NCBI RefSeq assembly: GCF_018324685.1
Contig: NZ_AP023354.1
Span: forward strand, 5,456,001-5,520,000
Direction of reading: 5' to 3'
From: Actinocatenispora sera
GTDB taxonomy: Bacteria > Actinomycetota > Actinomycetes > Mycobacteriales > Micromonosporaceae
Length of the DNA: 64,000 bases
Both the position numbers and the translations under genes were made by a program. The notes beneath the pieces were generated by a model, which saw only the letters and a program-made list of their open reading frames with translations, had not been told where the DNA came from and made no database searches. Position 1 is the stretch's first letter. Every line of letters begins with the position of its first letter. Positions 35,209 to 42,782 of the stretch are shown here, one piece after another.

Positions 35209-36381
35209 ATGGCTTCGCTGAGCCAACGGCTGCCGGCCGAGCACTACCGCACCGTGCAGTCCGCGGTACGCGACCGGCTGGCCGGCGCCGGCCTCGACGC
35301 GCTGTGCACCGACGACCCGGACGACGTCGCCTACCTGACCGGGTTCTTCCACCACCCGGGCGAGCGGCCGGTCGCGGTCCTGCTCGACGCCGACCGCACC
35401 GTACTGGTACTGCCGGAGCTGGAACGAGAGCACGCGCAGGCCCAGCGCGCGGCGGCGGAGCTCGTCGCGTTCCCCGAGTACCCGGGGCTGCGGCCGCCGC
35501 TGTCGTACCTGCCGGGCACGAACCGGCGCGCCCGCATCGGCGTACCGGGCAGCATGACGCTGGCCCGCCGGGACGCGCTGGCCGCCGCGTTCCCCGCGGC
35601 GACGCTGTCGGTCACGCCGCTGGTCGACACGATGCGGCAGATCAAGTACCCGGCCGAGATCGCGCTGCACGCCGACGCGGCCCGGATCACCGACCGGATG
35701 CTGGTCGCCGGCCGCGAGCTGATCGAGCAGGCGCTTCGCGCCGGCACCGACCTGCCCAGCGAGGCCGAACTCGCCGCGCACGTCGGCGGCGTCGGCACCG
35801 GCATCATGTACGCCGAGCACACCGACGTGGTGGTGGTCGGGCTGCTCGCCGGCGGCCTGGTGTACGCCGGCGCCAACTCGGCCCACCCGCACGCACTGCC
35901 GTCCGGGTACCGGTTGCGCGCCGGCGACACGTTCATGCTGTCGCTGGGCTGCGCCGTCGGCGGCCGGTACGTGGAGGGCGAGCGCACGTTCGTGCTCGGC
36001 GAGCCGTCGGCGCAGCAGCGCCGGTACCACGACGCGGTACGCGAGGCGCAGCAGGTCGGCGCCGACGCGATCCGCCCCGGCGCGGTGTGCAGCGAGGTCA
36101 ACCGGCAGTGCCTGCAGGTGATCGTCGACGCCGGGTTCGGCGGGTACCTGCGGCACCGGCAGGGCCACGGGATCGGCCTGGGCATGCACGAGCCACCGTG
36201 GCTCGCCGACGGCGACGACACCGTACTGGCCGCGAACATGATCGTGTCCAACGAGCCGGGCCTCTACGTCCCCGAGCACGCCGGCTACCGGATCTCCGAC
36301 TCGATGCTCGTCACCGAGACCGGTTCGCGCCGGCTGACGAGCTACCCGCGCGGACTCGACGACCTCGTCATCTCCCTGTAG
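35209..36381 (+). CDS. M24-family 'pita-bread' hydrolase with degenerate metal site
   Basis: 390 residues from ATG at 35209, which has GGAGGA seven bases upstream; the ORF opens eight codons earlier at 35185 but that start lacks a ribosome-binding site. An N-terminal creatinase-type domain (1-160) precedes the M24 domain. GHGIGLGMHEPPW and SNEPGLYVPEHAGYRISD supply the usual His and Glu, but the positions of the two metal-binding Asp read LSLGC and VEGERTF (Ser and Glu). That pattern recalls creatinase and ectoine hydrolase rather than true Xaa-Pro aminopeptidases. It follows the permeases by 24 bases and likely cleaves the imported compound. Confidence 0.85.
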   Translation: MASLSQRLPAEHYRTVQSAVRDRLAGAGLDALCTDDPDDVAYLTGFFHHPGERPVAVLLDADRTVLVLPELEREHAQAQRAAAELVAFPEYPGLRPPLSYLPGTNRRARIGVPGSMTLARRDALAAAFPAATLSVTPLVDTMRQIKYPAEIALHADAARITDRMLVAGRELIEQALRAGTDLPSEAELAAHVGGVGTGIMYAEHTDVVVVGLLAGGLVYAGANSAHPHALPSGYRLRAGDTFMLSLGCAVGGRYVEGERTFVLGEPSAQQRRYHDAVREAQQVGADAIRPGAVCSEVNRQCLQVIVDAGFGGYLRHRQGHGIGLGMHEPPWLADGDDTVLAANMIVSNEPGLYVPEHAGYRISDSMLVTETGSRRLTSYPRGLDDLVISL

Positions 36382-36402
36382 CGCAACGGAAAGGTGCTGC
36401 CC

Positions 36403-37248
36403 ATGCGGCTGACGATCAACGACAACGAGCTCGCCGTCGAGGTGTTCGGCGACGACGACGCCCCGGTACTGATCGCCCACCACGGCGCGCCGGGCCTCGG
36501 GTCGCGGGCCGAACCGCGGGCCACGTTCGGGCCGTTCGCCGACACGTTCCGGGTGATCGTGTTCGACGCCCGCGGATCCGGCGAGTCCGGCGGCAACGAG
36601 CCGTACACGCACGAGCAGTGGGCCGCCGACGTCGAGGGGCTGCGGCAGTGGGCCGGGGTGGAGCGGTTCGTGATGGCCGGCGGCTCCTACGGCGGGTTCA
36701 TCTCGATGGAGTACGCGATCCGGCACCCCGACCGGGTGTCCGCGCTGGTGCTGCGCGACACCTCACCCGACCACTCCAACGACGACGCGGCGCGGCGCAA
36801 CGCCGCCGCGTCCACCCGGGTGACCATCGACATGGCGAAGCTGGACCGGATCAACACCGGCCAGGTGCGCGACGACGACGACCTGCGCGACTGCTGGCGC
36901 GAGATCCTCCCGCTGTACGACCACGTGTACGACCCGGCCGCGGTCGAGGCGAAGGTGGCGGCGACACCGTACCGCTACGCCACCCACAACTACGCCTTCG
37001 CGCACAACCAGCCGCACTACGACATCAAGGCGCAGCTGCCGGCGATCACCTGCCCGACCCTGGTCACGGTGGGGCGCGACGACTGGATCACCCCGGTGGA
37101 GTGCAGTGAGACGATAGTGTCGCTGATTCCGGACTCCCGGCTCGTGGTGTTCGAGAAGTCCGGTCATTCACCGCAGATCGAGGAGGCCGACGAGTGGCGG
37201 CGGGTGGTGCGTGAGTTCCTGCACGAGGTCGGCGCCGATGCGCGCTGA
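36403..37248 (+). CDS. Alpha/beta hydrolase, proline-iminopeptidase-like
   Basis: 281 residues. Oxyanion-loop HHGAPGLGS, VIVFDARGSGESGGN, nucleophile Ser95 in AGGSYGGF, acid in TVGRDDWITPVE and His in FEKSGHSPQIEE complete a catalytic triad. DARGSGES is typical of prolyl aminopeptidases and related amidases; the small cap domain lies between about 125 and 220. ATG at 36403 is chosen (AAGG eight bases upstream); the frame opens three codons earlier at a GTG. Twenty-one bases after the M24 gene, in the same operon. Confidence 0.9.
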   Translation: MRLTINDNELAVEVFGDDDAPVLIAHHGAPGLGSRAEPRATFGPFADTFRVIVFDARGSGESGGNEPYTHEQWAADVEGLRQWAGVERFVMAGGSYGGFISMEYAIRHPDRVSALVLRDTSPDHSNDDAARRNAAASTRVTIDMAKLDRINTGQVRDDDDLRDCWREILPLYDHVYDPAAVEAKVAATPYRYATHNYAFAHNQPHYDIKAQLPAITCPTLVTVGRDDWITPVECSETIVSLIPDSRLVVFEKSGHSPQIEEADEWRRVVREFLHEVGADAR

Positions 37249-37326
37249 CCGGTACGAGCGCCGCCGGCGGCAGCCCCGCCCCGGCCGGCGACAGCCGCGC
37301 CCCGGCCGCGTCGAGACGGGCCGCGG

Positions 37327-38307
37327 ATGAACGCTCCGGCGCTGGACGAGCTGAGCCGGCAGATCGTCGTCGCGTTGCAGGACGACGGCCGGGCCAGCTG
37401 GACCGACATCGCCGCGGCCTGCGGCAGCTCGCTGTCGGCGGTGTCCCGGCGCGGCCAGCAGCTGCTGCGCGACGGCATCGTCCGGGTCGCCGCCGTCCCG
37501 GACACCCAGCATGCCGGGCCGGCCGACCTGTTCGTGCTACGCATCACCTGCTCCCCCGGCCGGCAGGCGCGGGTCTGCGCGCAGCTCGCCGACCGTGCCG
37601 ACGTGCGGTTCCTCGCGCTGGTCAGCGGCGCGTACGACATCATCGCCGAGATCAACGTGCCGCGCGCCGACTCGGTCGCCGCCCGGGTGGTCGAGGAGAT
37701 CCAGACCATCGACGGCATCGCCCGGTGCGAGACCGACCTGCGGCTGCACACCTACAAGGTGGCGCACGACTGGTACCGCGGCGGGGATGTCGACGCCGGC
37801 CCGGAGCCGCACGAGTGCGCGCCGGAGCACTTCGACGCCACCGACCGCGCCATCATCGCCGAGCTGCGCGCGCACGCCCGGGACAGCTTCCGTACCGTCG
37901 CCGGGCGGTTGTCGATCAACGAGTCCACCGTGCGGCGGCGGTTCGAGGCGATGCGCGACCGGGGCTGCCTGACCGTTACCACCCTCGTACCGTCGGCCGC
38001 GCTCGGCTTCGAGTCCGAGGTGCTGCTCGACGTCACCGTCGCGCCGTCCCGGCTGGACGAGGTGGCCAGGGAGCTCGCCACCCACCGCGGAGTGCGCTAC
38101 GTGGCGGCGATGCTGTCGGCGAACTGCCTGATGTGCGAGCTGATCCTGCCCTCGGAACGCGACCTGTTCCGGTTCACCACCGACACCCTCGGCGCGCTGT
38201 CCGGTGTGGAGGGTTGGCGGGCCAGCATGGAGCTGCTCACCATCCGCCGCGGCTTCGTGGAGACCCCGTGGTGGCGCACCCAGCTCCCCTGCCACCCGCA
38301 GACCTGA
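37327..38307 (+). CDS. Double-domain Lrp/AsnC transcriptional regulator
   Basis: 326 residues, about twice a normal Lrp. Two units are visible: HTH 1 (LDELSRQIVVALQDDGRASWTDIA, in part) with ligand domain to about 140, then HTH 2 (FDATDRAIIAELRAHARDSFRTVA, in part) with FESEVLLDVTVAPSRLDEVA and its ligand domain. Lrp proteins sense amino acids. Position immediately after the peptide operon suggests it controls that operon in response to the released amino acid; inferred. Convergent with proS. Confidence 0.9.
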   Translation: MNAPALDELSRQIVVALQDDGRASWTDIAAACGSSLSAVSRRGQQLLRDGIVRVAAVPDTQHAGPADLFVLRITCSPGRQARVCAQLADRADVRFLALVSGAYDIIAEINVPRADSVAARVVEEIQTIDGIARCETDLRLHTYKVAHDWYRGGDVDAGPEPHECAPEHFDATDRAIIAELRAHARDSFRTVAGRLSINESTVRRRFEAMRDRGCLTVTTLVPSAALGFESEVLLDVTVAPSRLDEVARELATHRGVRYVAAMLSANCLMCELILPSERDLFRFTTDTLGALSGVEGWRASMELLTIRRGFVETPWWRTQLPCHPQT

Positions 38308-38357
38308 CACCGCCGGCCGGCAACCCGGCGCCGCCCGCGGTCCGGGCGCGCCACGGC

Positions 38358-38438
38358 GTTGATCAAGGGGTGCGGTCACCTCGACCGAGGAGGATGCTCC
38401 GCGCTCCCTTGATCAACTCCGCGATGCCTTGATCGACC
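38358..38438. repeat. Inverted GTTGATCAAGGG elements between Lrp gene and proS
   Basis: GTTGATCAAGGG (38358-38369) and its perfect complement CCCTTGATCAAC (38406-38417) are separated by 36 bases, then CCTTGATCGACC follows at 38427-38438. The arrangement could fold as a terminator for the convergent genes, and the words belong to the same family as the array at 27.3-27.5 kb. Confidence 0.75.
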
Positions 38439-38440
38439 GG

Positions 38441-39847
38441 TCAGTACGAGCGGGCCACGTAGGCGGTGAGGTCGGGCTCGTCCTCGCTGTCGGGCACCGA
38501 GCCGTCGGCCCGGACCAGGCAGCGCACCGTGACCGCCTGCTTGTTCAGCTCCGCCTCGCCGGCGGTGCCCAGCGTCGACCACGGGATCCGGGCGAAGCCG
38601 GTCGCCGCGGCCTCCACCGCGTCGGCGGCGGTGGTCACGTCGACGGTGCGCGCCTCCCGGAACGCGAGCGCCTGGTCGTACAGCGCCTGCTGGTCGGCGG
38701 CGAGCGCGGCCTGGATCTCGTCCACCGCCTTGTCCACCGGTACCGGCGTCTTGCCACCGGTCGAGCGCCGGGCGAGGACCACGTTGCCGGCCGCGAGGTC
38801 CCGCGGGCCGACCTCGACCCGGATCGGGTACCCCTTCAGCTCGGCGTCGACGGCGCGCCGGCCGAACGGCGTGTCGGTACGGTCGTCGAACCCGACCCGC
38901 ACCCCGGCGTCGCGTAGCGCGTCCCGCAGCTTCGCCGCGGTCTCCGGCACCGCATCCCCGGACTTGACCACCATCACGTGCGCCTGGATCGGCGCCAGCC
39001 GCGGCGGCACGCGCAGCCCGTTGTCGTCGCCGTGGCACATGATCATGCCGCCGATCATCCTCGTGGTGCTACCCCACGACGTCGTCCAGGCGTGCTCGCG
39101 GCCGCCGGTGTCCGAGGTGTACTCGATCCCGAACGCCTTGGCGAAGTTCTGGCCCAACTCGTGCGACGTGCCCATCTGCAGGGCCTTGCCGTCGCGCATC
39201 ATCGCTTCCAGCGTGTACGTGTTGGTCGCGCCGGCGAACCGCTCCGCGGTCGTCTTGCGACCGACGACCAGCGGCATGGCCAGCACGTTGACCATCAAGT
39301 CCTGGTACGCCTCGTGCAGGATGCGGCGCGCGTACGCCCGGGCGTCGGCCTCGCTGGCGTGCGCGGTGTGCCCCTCCTGCCACAGGAACTCGCTGGTACG
39401 CAGGAAGATGCGCGGGCGCAGCTCCCAGCGCACCACGTTCGCCCACTGGTTGAGCAGCAGCGGCAGGTCGCGGTAGGACTGCACCCACTTGGCCATGAAC
39501 TCGCCGATGATCGTCTCGGACGTCGGCCGCACGATGATCGGCTCGTCCAGGTCCTTGCCGCCGGCGTGGGTGACCACCGCGAGCTCCGGCGAGAACCCCT
39601 CGACGTGCTGCGCCTCGCGCTTGAGGTAGCTCTCCGGGATGAACAGCGGGAAGTACGCGTTCTGGGCGCCGGCCAGCTTGATCCGGTCGTCCATCTCCGA
39701 CTGGATCCGCTCCCAGATCGCGTACCCGGTCGGTCGGATCACCATGGTGCCGCGCACCGGGCCGTTGTCGGCCAGCTCGGCCTTGTTGATCACGTCCTGG
39801 TACCAGCGGGGAAAGTCCTCCGCCTGCGGGGTCAGCACTCGCGCCAT
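38441..39847 (-). CDS. proS: Prolyl-tRNA synthetase (short, archaeal/eukaryotic-type)
   Basis: 468 residues. Class II motifs: GTMVIRPTGYAIWERIQ (motif 1 region), IVRPTSETIIGEFMAKW, RWELRPRIFLRTSEFLWQEGHTAHA (motif 2, quoted in part) and GGMIMCHGDDNGLRVPP (motif 3), then an anticodon domain with IRVEVGPRDLAAGNVVLARR. It lacks the editing insertion of the ~570-residue bacterial type, and has the ProS type 3 layout. Convergent with the Lrp gene; a tandem repeat element lies in between. Confidence 0.93.
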   Translation of the reverse strand: MARVLTPQAEDFPRWYQDVINKAELADNGPVRGTMVIRPTGYAIWERIQSEMDDRIKLAGAQNAYFPLFIPESYLKREAQHVEGFSPELAVVTHAGGKDLDEPIIVRPTSETIIGEFMAKWVQSYRDLPLLLNQWANVVRWELRPRIFLRTSEFLWQEGHTAHASEADARAYARRILHEAYQDLMVNVLAMPLVVGRKTTAERFAGATNTYTLEAMMRDGKALQMGTSHELGQNFAKAFGIEYTSDTGGREHAWTTSWGSTTRMIGGMIMCHGDDNGLRVPPRLAPIQAHVMVVKSGDAVPETAAKLRDALRDAGVRVGFDDRTDTPFGRRAVDAELKGYPIRVEVGPRDLAAGNVVLARRSTGGKTPVPVDKAVDEIQAALAADQQALYDQALAFREARTVDVTTAADAVEAAATGFARIPWSTLGTAGEAELNKQAVTVRCLVRADGSVPDSEDEPDLTAYVARSY

Positions 39848-40006
39848 GGTCCGACATCCTATTCGCCCAGCAAGACCGCCTTACCAGCGGCGTGCCCCTG
39901 GCGTACCGCGGTCCGGGAACCTCTCGGCCGTCGGTGTCGGATCGGGCGTGGCTCGTTCGTGGAGTATGTGGGCGCGGGCAGTGGGCTCGCGGCGGAAGGA
40001 GTCGAC

Positions 40007-40348
40007 GTGGCGCAGTACATCATCTACTTCAACCAGCAGTGGGTGGGCGACCACCCCGAGGAGTGGTTCGCGGCCCGGGGACCGCTCGCGAAGGCGGTGG
40101 TGGAGGAGATCAAGGCCGCCGGTGCGTACGTCTTCGCCGGCGGGCTGGAGGAGGACCACGGCAAGGCGTTCAGCGCGGACGCGACCAGCGGCACGCTGAC
40201 CTTCACCGACGGCCCCTACACCGAGACCAAGGAGTTCCTCGGCGGGCTCACCGTGGTCGACGTGGCCGACGAGGCGGCCGCCCGGCTGTGGGCCGGCAAG
40301 ATCGCGGAGGCGTGCGGCTGGCCGCAGGAGGTCCGCCGGGTCGGCTGA
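40007..40348 (+). CDS. YciI/DGPF-type small protein
   Basis: 113 residues from GTG at 40007 with GGAAGGA six bases upstream. Ferredoxin-like YCII fold; the DGPYTETKEFLGG motif around residue 73 is the 'DGPF' signature, with an N-terminal YIIYFNQQW strand. Relatives are encoded near sigma factors or as small dehydrochlorinase-like proteins; no function can be assigned. Divergent from proS. Confidence 0.8.
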   Translation: MAQYIIYFNQQWVGDHPEEWFAARGPLAKAVVEEIKAAGAYVFAGGLEEDHGKAFSADATSGTLTFTDGPYTETKEFLGGLTVVDVADEAAARLWAGKIAEACGWPQEVRRVG

Positions 40349-40387
40349 GGTCGCGAGGTCCGCCGGGCCGGTCGAGGCCCGGCGGGT

Positions 40388-40576
40388 TCAGAGCGTGCGA
40401 CGCCGGACGGCCCCGACGAAGGACCGCCACGCGACCTGGTCGACGACGAGGCGGCCGGCGTCGGGGCTCTTGCTGTCCCGGACGTACCAGGTCTCGCCGC
40501 TCGCGGCGACCTCGACGCAGTTGCCGCCCTGGTTGCCGCTGCGGCTACTCTTCCACCAGCGCAGCTCGTCGCTCAC
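40388..40576 (-). CDS. DUF397 protein (copy 2)
   Basis: 62 residues from GTG at 40576, which overlaps the upstream DUF397 stop as GTGA. WWKSSRSGNQGGNCVEVAAS and WYVRDSKSPDAG are the DUF397 signature, ending in WRSFVGAV. These small actinobacterial proteins partner Scr1/WhiJ-type HTH regulators. Nearly identical in the first half to the neighbouring copy, so a recent duplication. Confidence 0.88.
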   Translation of the reverse strand: MSDELRWWKSSRSGNQGGNCVEVAASGETWYVRDSKSPDAGRLVVDQVAWRSFVGAVRRRTL

Positions 40577-40767
40577 CGGGCGTCGTCCTTGACCATCGCC
40601 ACGAACGACCGCCACGAGGCGACGTCGACCGTGAGGTGACCGGCCGCGGGGTCCTTGCTGTCACGGACGTACCAGGCGTCACCGCTCGCAGCGACCTCGA
40701 CGCACGCCCCGCCTTGGTTGCCGCTGCGGCTACTCTTCCACCAGAGCAGACCATCGATGTCGGTCAC
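40573..40767 (-). CDS. DUF397 protein (copy 1)
   Basis: 64 residues. LWWKSSRSGNQGGACVEVA, WYVRDSKDPAAGHL and WRSFVAMVKDD match the family. ATG at 40767 overlaps the stop of the Scr1-type regulator by four bases (ATGA), and its own stop overlaps the next DUF397 start, so all three are translationally coupled. Confidence 0.88.
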   Translation of the reverse strand: MTDIDGLLWWKSSRSGNQGGACVEVAASGDAWYVRDSKDPAAGHLTVDVASWRSFVAMVKDDAR

Positions 40768-41705
40768 AGGTCTCCCAACGTTGCCGCGATCATGTCCGCC
40801 GAGTCGGCGGGCGACAGCGCCAAACCACGCAGCGCGTCGAATCTCAGGCGCAATTGTGTCACCACATCGGGTGCGATCAATAGTCGACCGGCGCCCGGCC
40901 CTTCCACGTAGACGACATGCTCACGGTTCGGCAGATCGAGCACGAAGAACGAGCCGTCCATCGCGGCGTGGACGCCGGCATTGAACGGCATGATCTGGAG
41001 GCGGATGTGTTGGCGTTGAGCCATGTCCAGCAGGTGGTCGAGCTGGGTGCGCATCACGTCGGGGGTGCCGACGGGACGGCGGAGTACGCCCTCGTCCAGC
41101 ACGGCCCAGAGCAGCGGCGGGGACTCGCGGTCCAGGATCTCCTGGCGTTCCAGGCGGGCGGCGAGCTGGCGGTCGGTCTCGTCGGGGCTGTTGGGCGGCC
41201 AGCTCGCGCCGATCACGGTACGGGCGTAGTCGGCGGTCTGCAGCAGCCCCGGCACCGCCTGCACCTCGAACTCGTGGATCGCCGTCGCGGTCGCCTCCAT
41301 CTCCACGAACGGCCGGAACCACGACGGGTACGCCTCGCGGGTGAGCAGCGGCCACAGCCGCATCAGCGCCCCACCGGTCCCCAACACCTCGTCACAACGC
41401 CGGGTGAAGTCCTTGTTGGGTGAGCGGCGGCCGGTCTCGATCATGCTGACCAGGCCGGACGAGCAGTACACCCGCTGCGCCAGCTCGTCCTGGGTCAGCC
41501 GCGCCTCGATCCGGTACCGGCGCAGCTCGGCGGCGAACAGCGCCGGCACCGAGGGCGCGTCCGGGCCGGTCAACAGCGCGCGCACGCCCGGCGGTACGTC
41601 CGCACCGGGATCGTTGGGCGGCCGGCCGGGTTCGGGTCGAGCCGCACCCGGCTCGTGCGGATCCGCACCTGGTTCACCGGGAACCTGCCCGTTCGTACCG
41701 TTCAC
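40764..41705 (-). CDS. Scr1-family HTH regulator with DUF5753 domain
   Basis: 313 residues. Pro/Gly-rich leader of 45 residues, HTH (RIEARLTQDELAQRVYCSSGLVSMIETGRR in pieces: LTQDELAQRV, SMIETGRRSP) at about 68-110, then DUF5753 with VQAVPGLLQTADYARTVI, ERQEILDR and VVYVEGPGAG. Scr1/DUF397 pairs are developmental or antibiotic-production switches in streptomycetes, sometimes called antitoxin-like. GTG at 41705 lies six bases after TAGGCT, so the message is probably leaderless. Confidence 0.9.
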   Translation of the reverse strand: MNGTNGQVPGEPGADPHEPGAARPEPGRPPNDPGADVPPGVRALLTGPDAPSVPALFAAELRRYRIEARLTQDELAQRVYCSSGLVSMIETGRRSPNKDFTRRCDEVLGTGGALMRLWPLLTREAYPSWFRPFVEMEATATAIHEFEVQAVPGLLQTADYARTVIGASWPPNSPDETDRQLAARLERQEILDRESPPLLWAVLDEGVLRRPVGTPDVMRTQLDHLLDMAQRQHIRLQIMPFNAGVHAAMDGSFFVLDLPNREHVVYVEGPGAGRLLIAPDVVTQLRLRFDALRGLALSPADSADMIAATLGDL

Positions 41706-41711
41706 ACGTTG

Positions 41712-41717
41712 AGCCTA
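41712..41717 (-). promoter_or_regulatory. -10 element for the Scr1/DUF397 operon
   Basis: TAGGCT on the minus strand, six bases before the GTG of the Scr1-type gene, the spacing for a leaderless transcript. Confidence 0.5.
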
Positions 41718-41759
41718 GATGCCTACCGTCCGTACCGAAAGACCGGCAGGCTCCTCGGC

Positions 41760-42125
41760 ATGACCACCACACCCCGCGGCCTCGACGCCGCGCTCCGCGA
41801 TCACCTGACCAGCCTCGTGCCCGGCCTGGACCTCACCGCGCTGCCGCGCCGGTTCCTGCTGGTCGACTACACCGACGACAGCGACACCGGCTCGCCCGAG
41901 ATCGCCGGCTGGGGACTGCGGGTCGCCGATTCGGCGCTCGTGGTCCACCGCGACCACACGGTCAGCCAGTTCCGGCCCGCCCGGCGCGCCTTCGAGCGGC
42001 TGGTCGACTGCCACGACGAACTCCTCTGGCTGGACGAGCCGATCGACGGCGGCACGGTACCGAGCGCCAACGGCTCCTCCGCCGAACCGGAGGGGAAGGA
42101 CGGCCGGGCCCCGGATCCGGGCTGA
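41760..42125 (+). CDS. Hypothetical protein
   Basis: 121 residues from ATG at 41760; a longer frame upstream would overlap the divergent Scr1-type gene. Visible features: RRFLLVDYTDDSDTGSP, GWGLRVADSALVVHRDHTVSQF, and a Glu/Asp/Pro-rich C-terminus. No hydrophobic helix, no family recognised. GC at third codon positions is high. Divergent from the Scr1/DUF397 set; such divergent partners are common in those loci but a role cannot be assigned. Confidence 0.6.
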   Translation: MTTTPRGLDAALRDHLTSLVPGLDLTALPRRFLLVDYTDDSDTGSPEIAGWGLRVADSALVVHRDHTVSQFRPARRAFERLVDCHDELLWLDEPIDGGTVPSANGSSAEPEGKDGRAPDPG

Positions 42126-42203
42126 GACCGGCACGAATCACGCCGCCGTCGGCACGTCGCCGCCTCGTCTCGGCCGACCATGACCCCGATCACGACCCGC
42201 TTG

Positions 42204-42265
42204 CGTTAGTCGTACTAACGATATAGGTTCACTCCCGTCAGAAACGTTAGCCAGACGAACGTTAG
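42204..42265 (+). promoter_or_regulatory. MarR operator region
   Basis: CGTTAGT-CGT-ACTAACG (42204-42220) is a perfect inverted repeat with 7-base arms; two further CGTTAG half-sites lie at 42245 and 42260. TAGGTT at 42224-42229 is a candidate -10. The cluster is directly upstream of a MarR gene and is likely its autoregulatory site. Confidence 0.65.
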
Positions 42266-42291
42266 AGGAACATACGGATTGAGAGGTCACG

Positions 42292-42732
42292 ATGACGATC
42301 GCGAGCAACACCTTCGGTACCGCGCTGATCGGCCAGACCGAGAAGGCGCTCAACGCGATCCTGGAGCGGCAGCTTGCCGGTACCGGTGTCACCGAGCCGC
42401 AGTGGGTGACCCTGACGCTGGCCGTCGTCGGCGGCGGGGACCTCGACCGGGACGAACTCGTCGGCCGGGTCGGCGCCGCCACCCGGTTCAGCCCGGCGGC
42501 GGTACGCGAGCGGATCGGCGAGCTGAGTGCCGCGGGCCTGCTGCGCGACGGCGGCGACGGCCGCATCCAGGTCACCGACGAGGGGCGGGCGCGCTTCACG
42601 CAGGTTCGCGCCGCGATCGGCCCGATCACCGAGCGGCTCTGGGGCGACCTGCCCGTCGAGGACCTGGCCGCCGCCGGCCGCGTCCTGGCCGTCGTGTTGG
42701 ACCGCGCGCACGGTGAGCTGGCCGACGCCTGA
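42292..42732 (+). CDS. MarR-family transcriptional regulator
   Basis: 146 residues. Winged-helix order: helix LLVGRVGAATRFSP-like segment (here DELVGRVGAATRFSPAAVRERI, in part), GELSAAGLLRDGGDGRIQVTDEGRARF as the wing, and dimerisation helices at both ends (VLAVVLDRAHGEL). GAGAGG lies five bases before the ATG. The upstream inverted repeat suggests autorepression. No transporter or enzyme is adjacent on the same strand, so targets are unknown. Confidence 0.85.
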   Translation: MTIASNTFGTALIGQTEKALNAILERQLAGTGVTEPQWVTLTLAVVGGGDLDRDELVGRVGAATRFSPAAVRERIGELSAAGLLRDGGDGRIQVTDEGRARFTQVRAAIGPITERLWGDLPVEDLAAAGRVLAVVLDRAHGELADA

Positions 42733-42748
42733 GTCTCCCGCCGGGGCC

Positions 42749-42778
42749 GGCTGCCGGGCCCCCACGGGCCCGGCAGCC
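42749..42778. terminator. Bidirectional terminator
   Basis: Core stem CTGCCGGGCCC (42751-42761) with its exact complement at 42766-42776 and a 4-nt CCAC loop, extended by two more G-C pairs. Between the convergent MarR and sulfatase genes. Confidence 0.85.
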
Positions 42779-42782
42779 CCGG

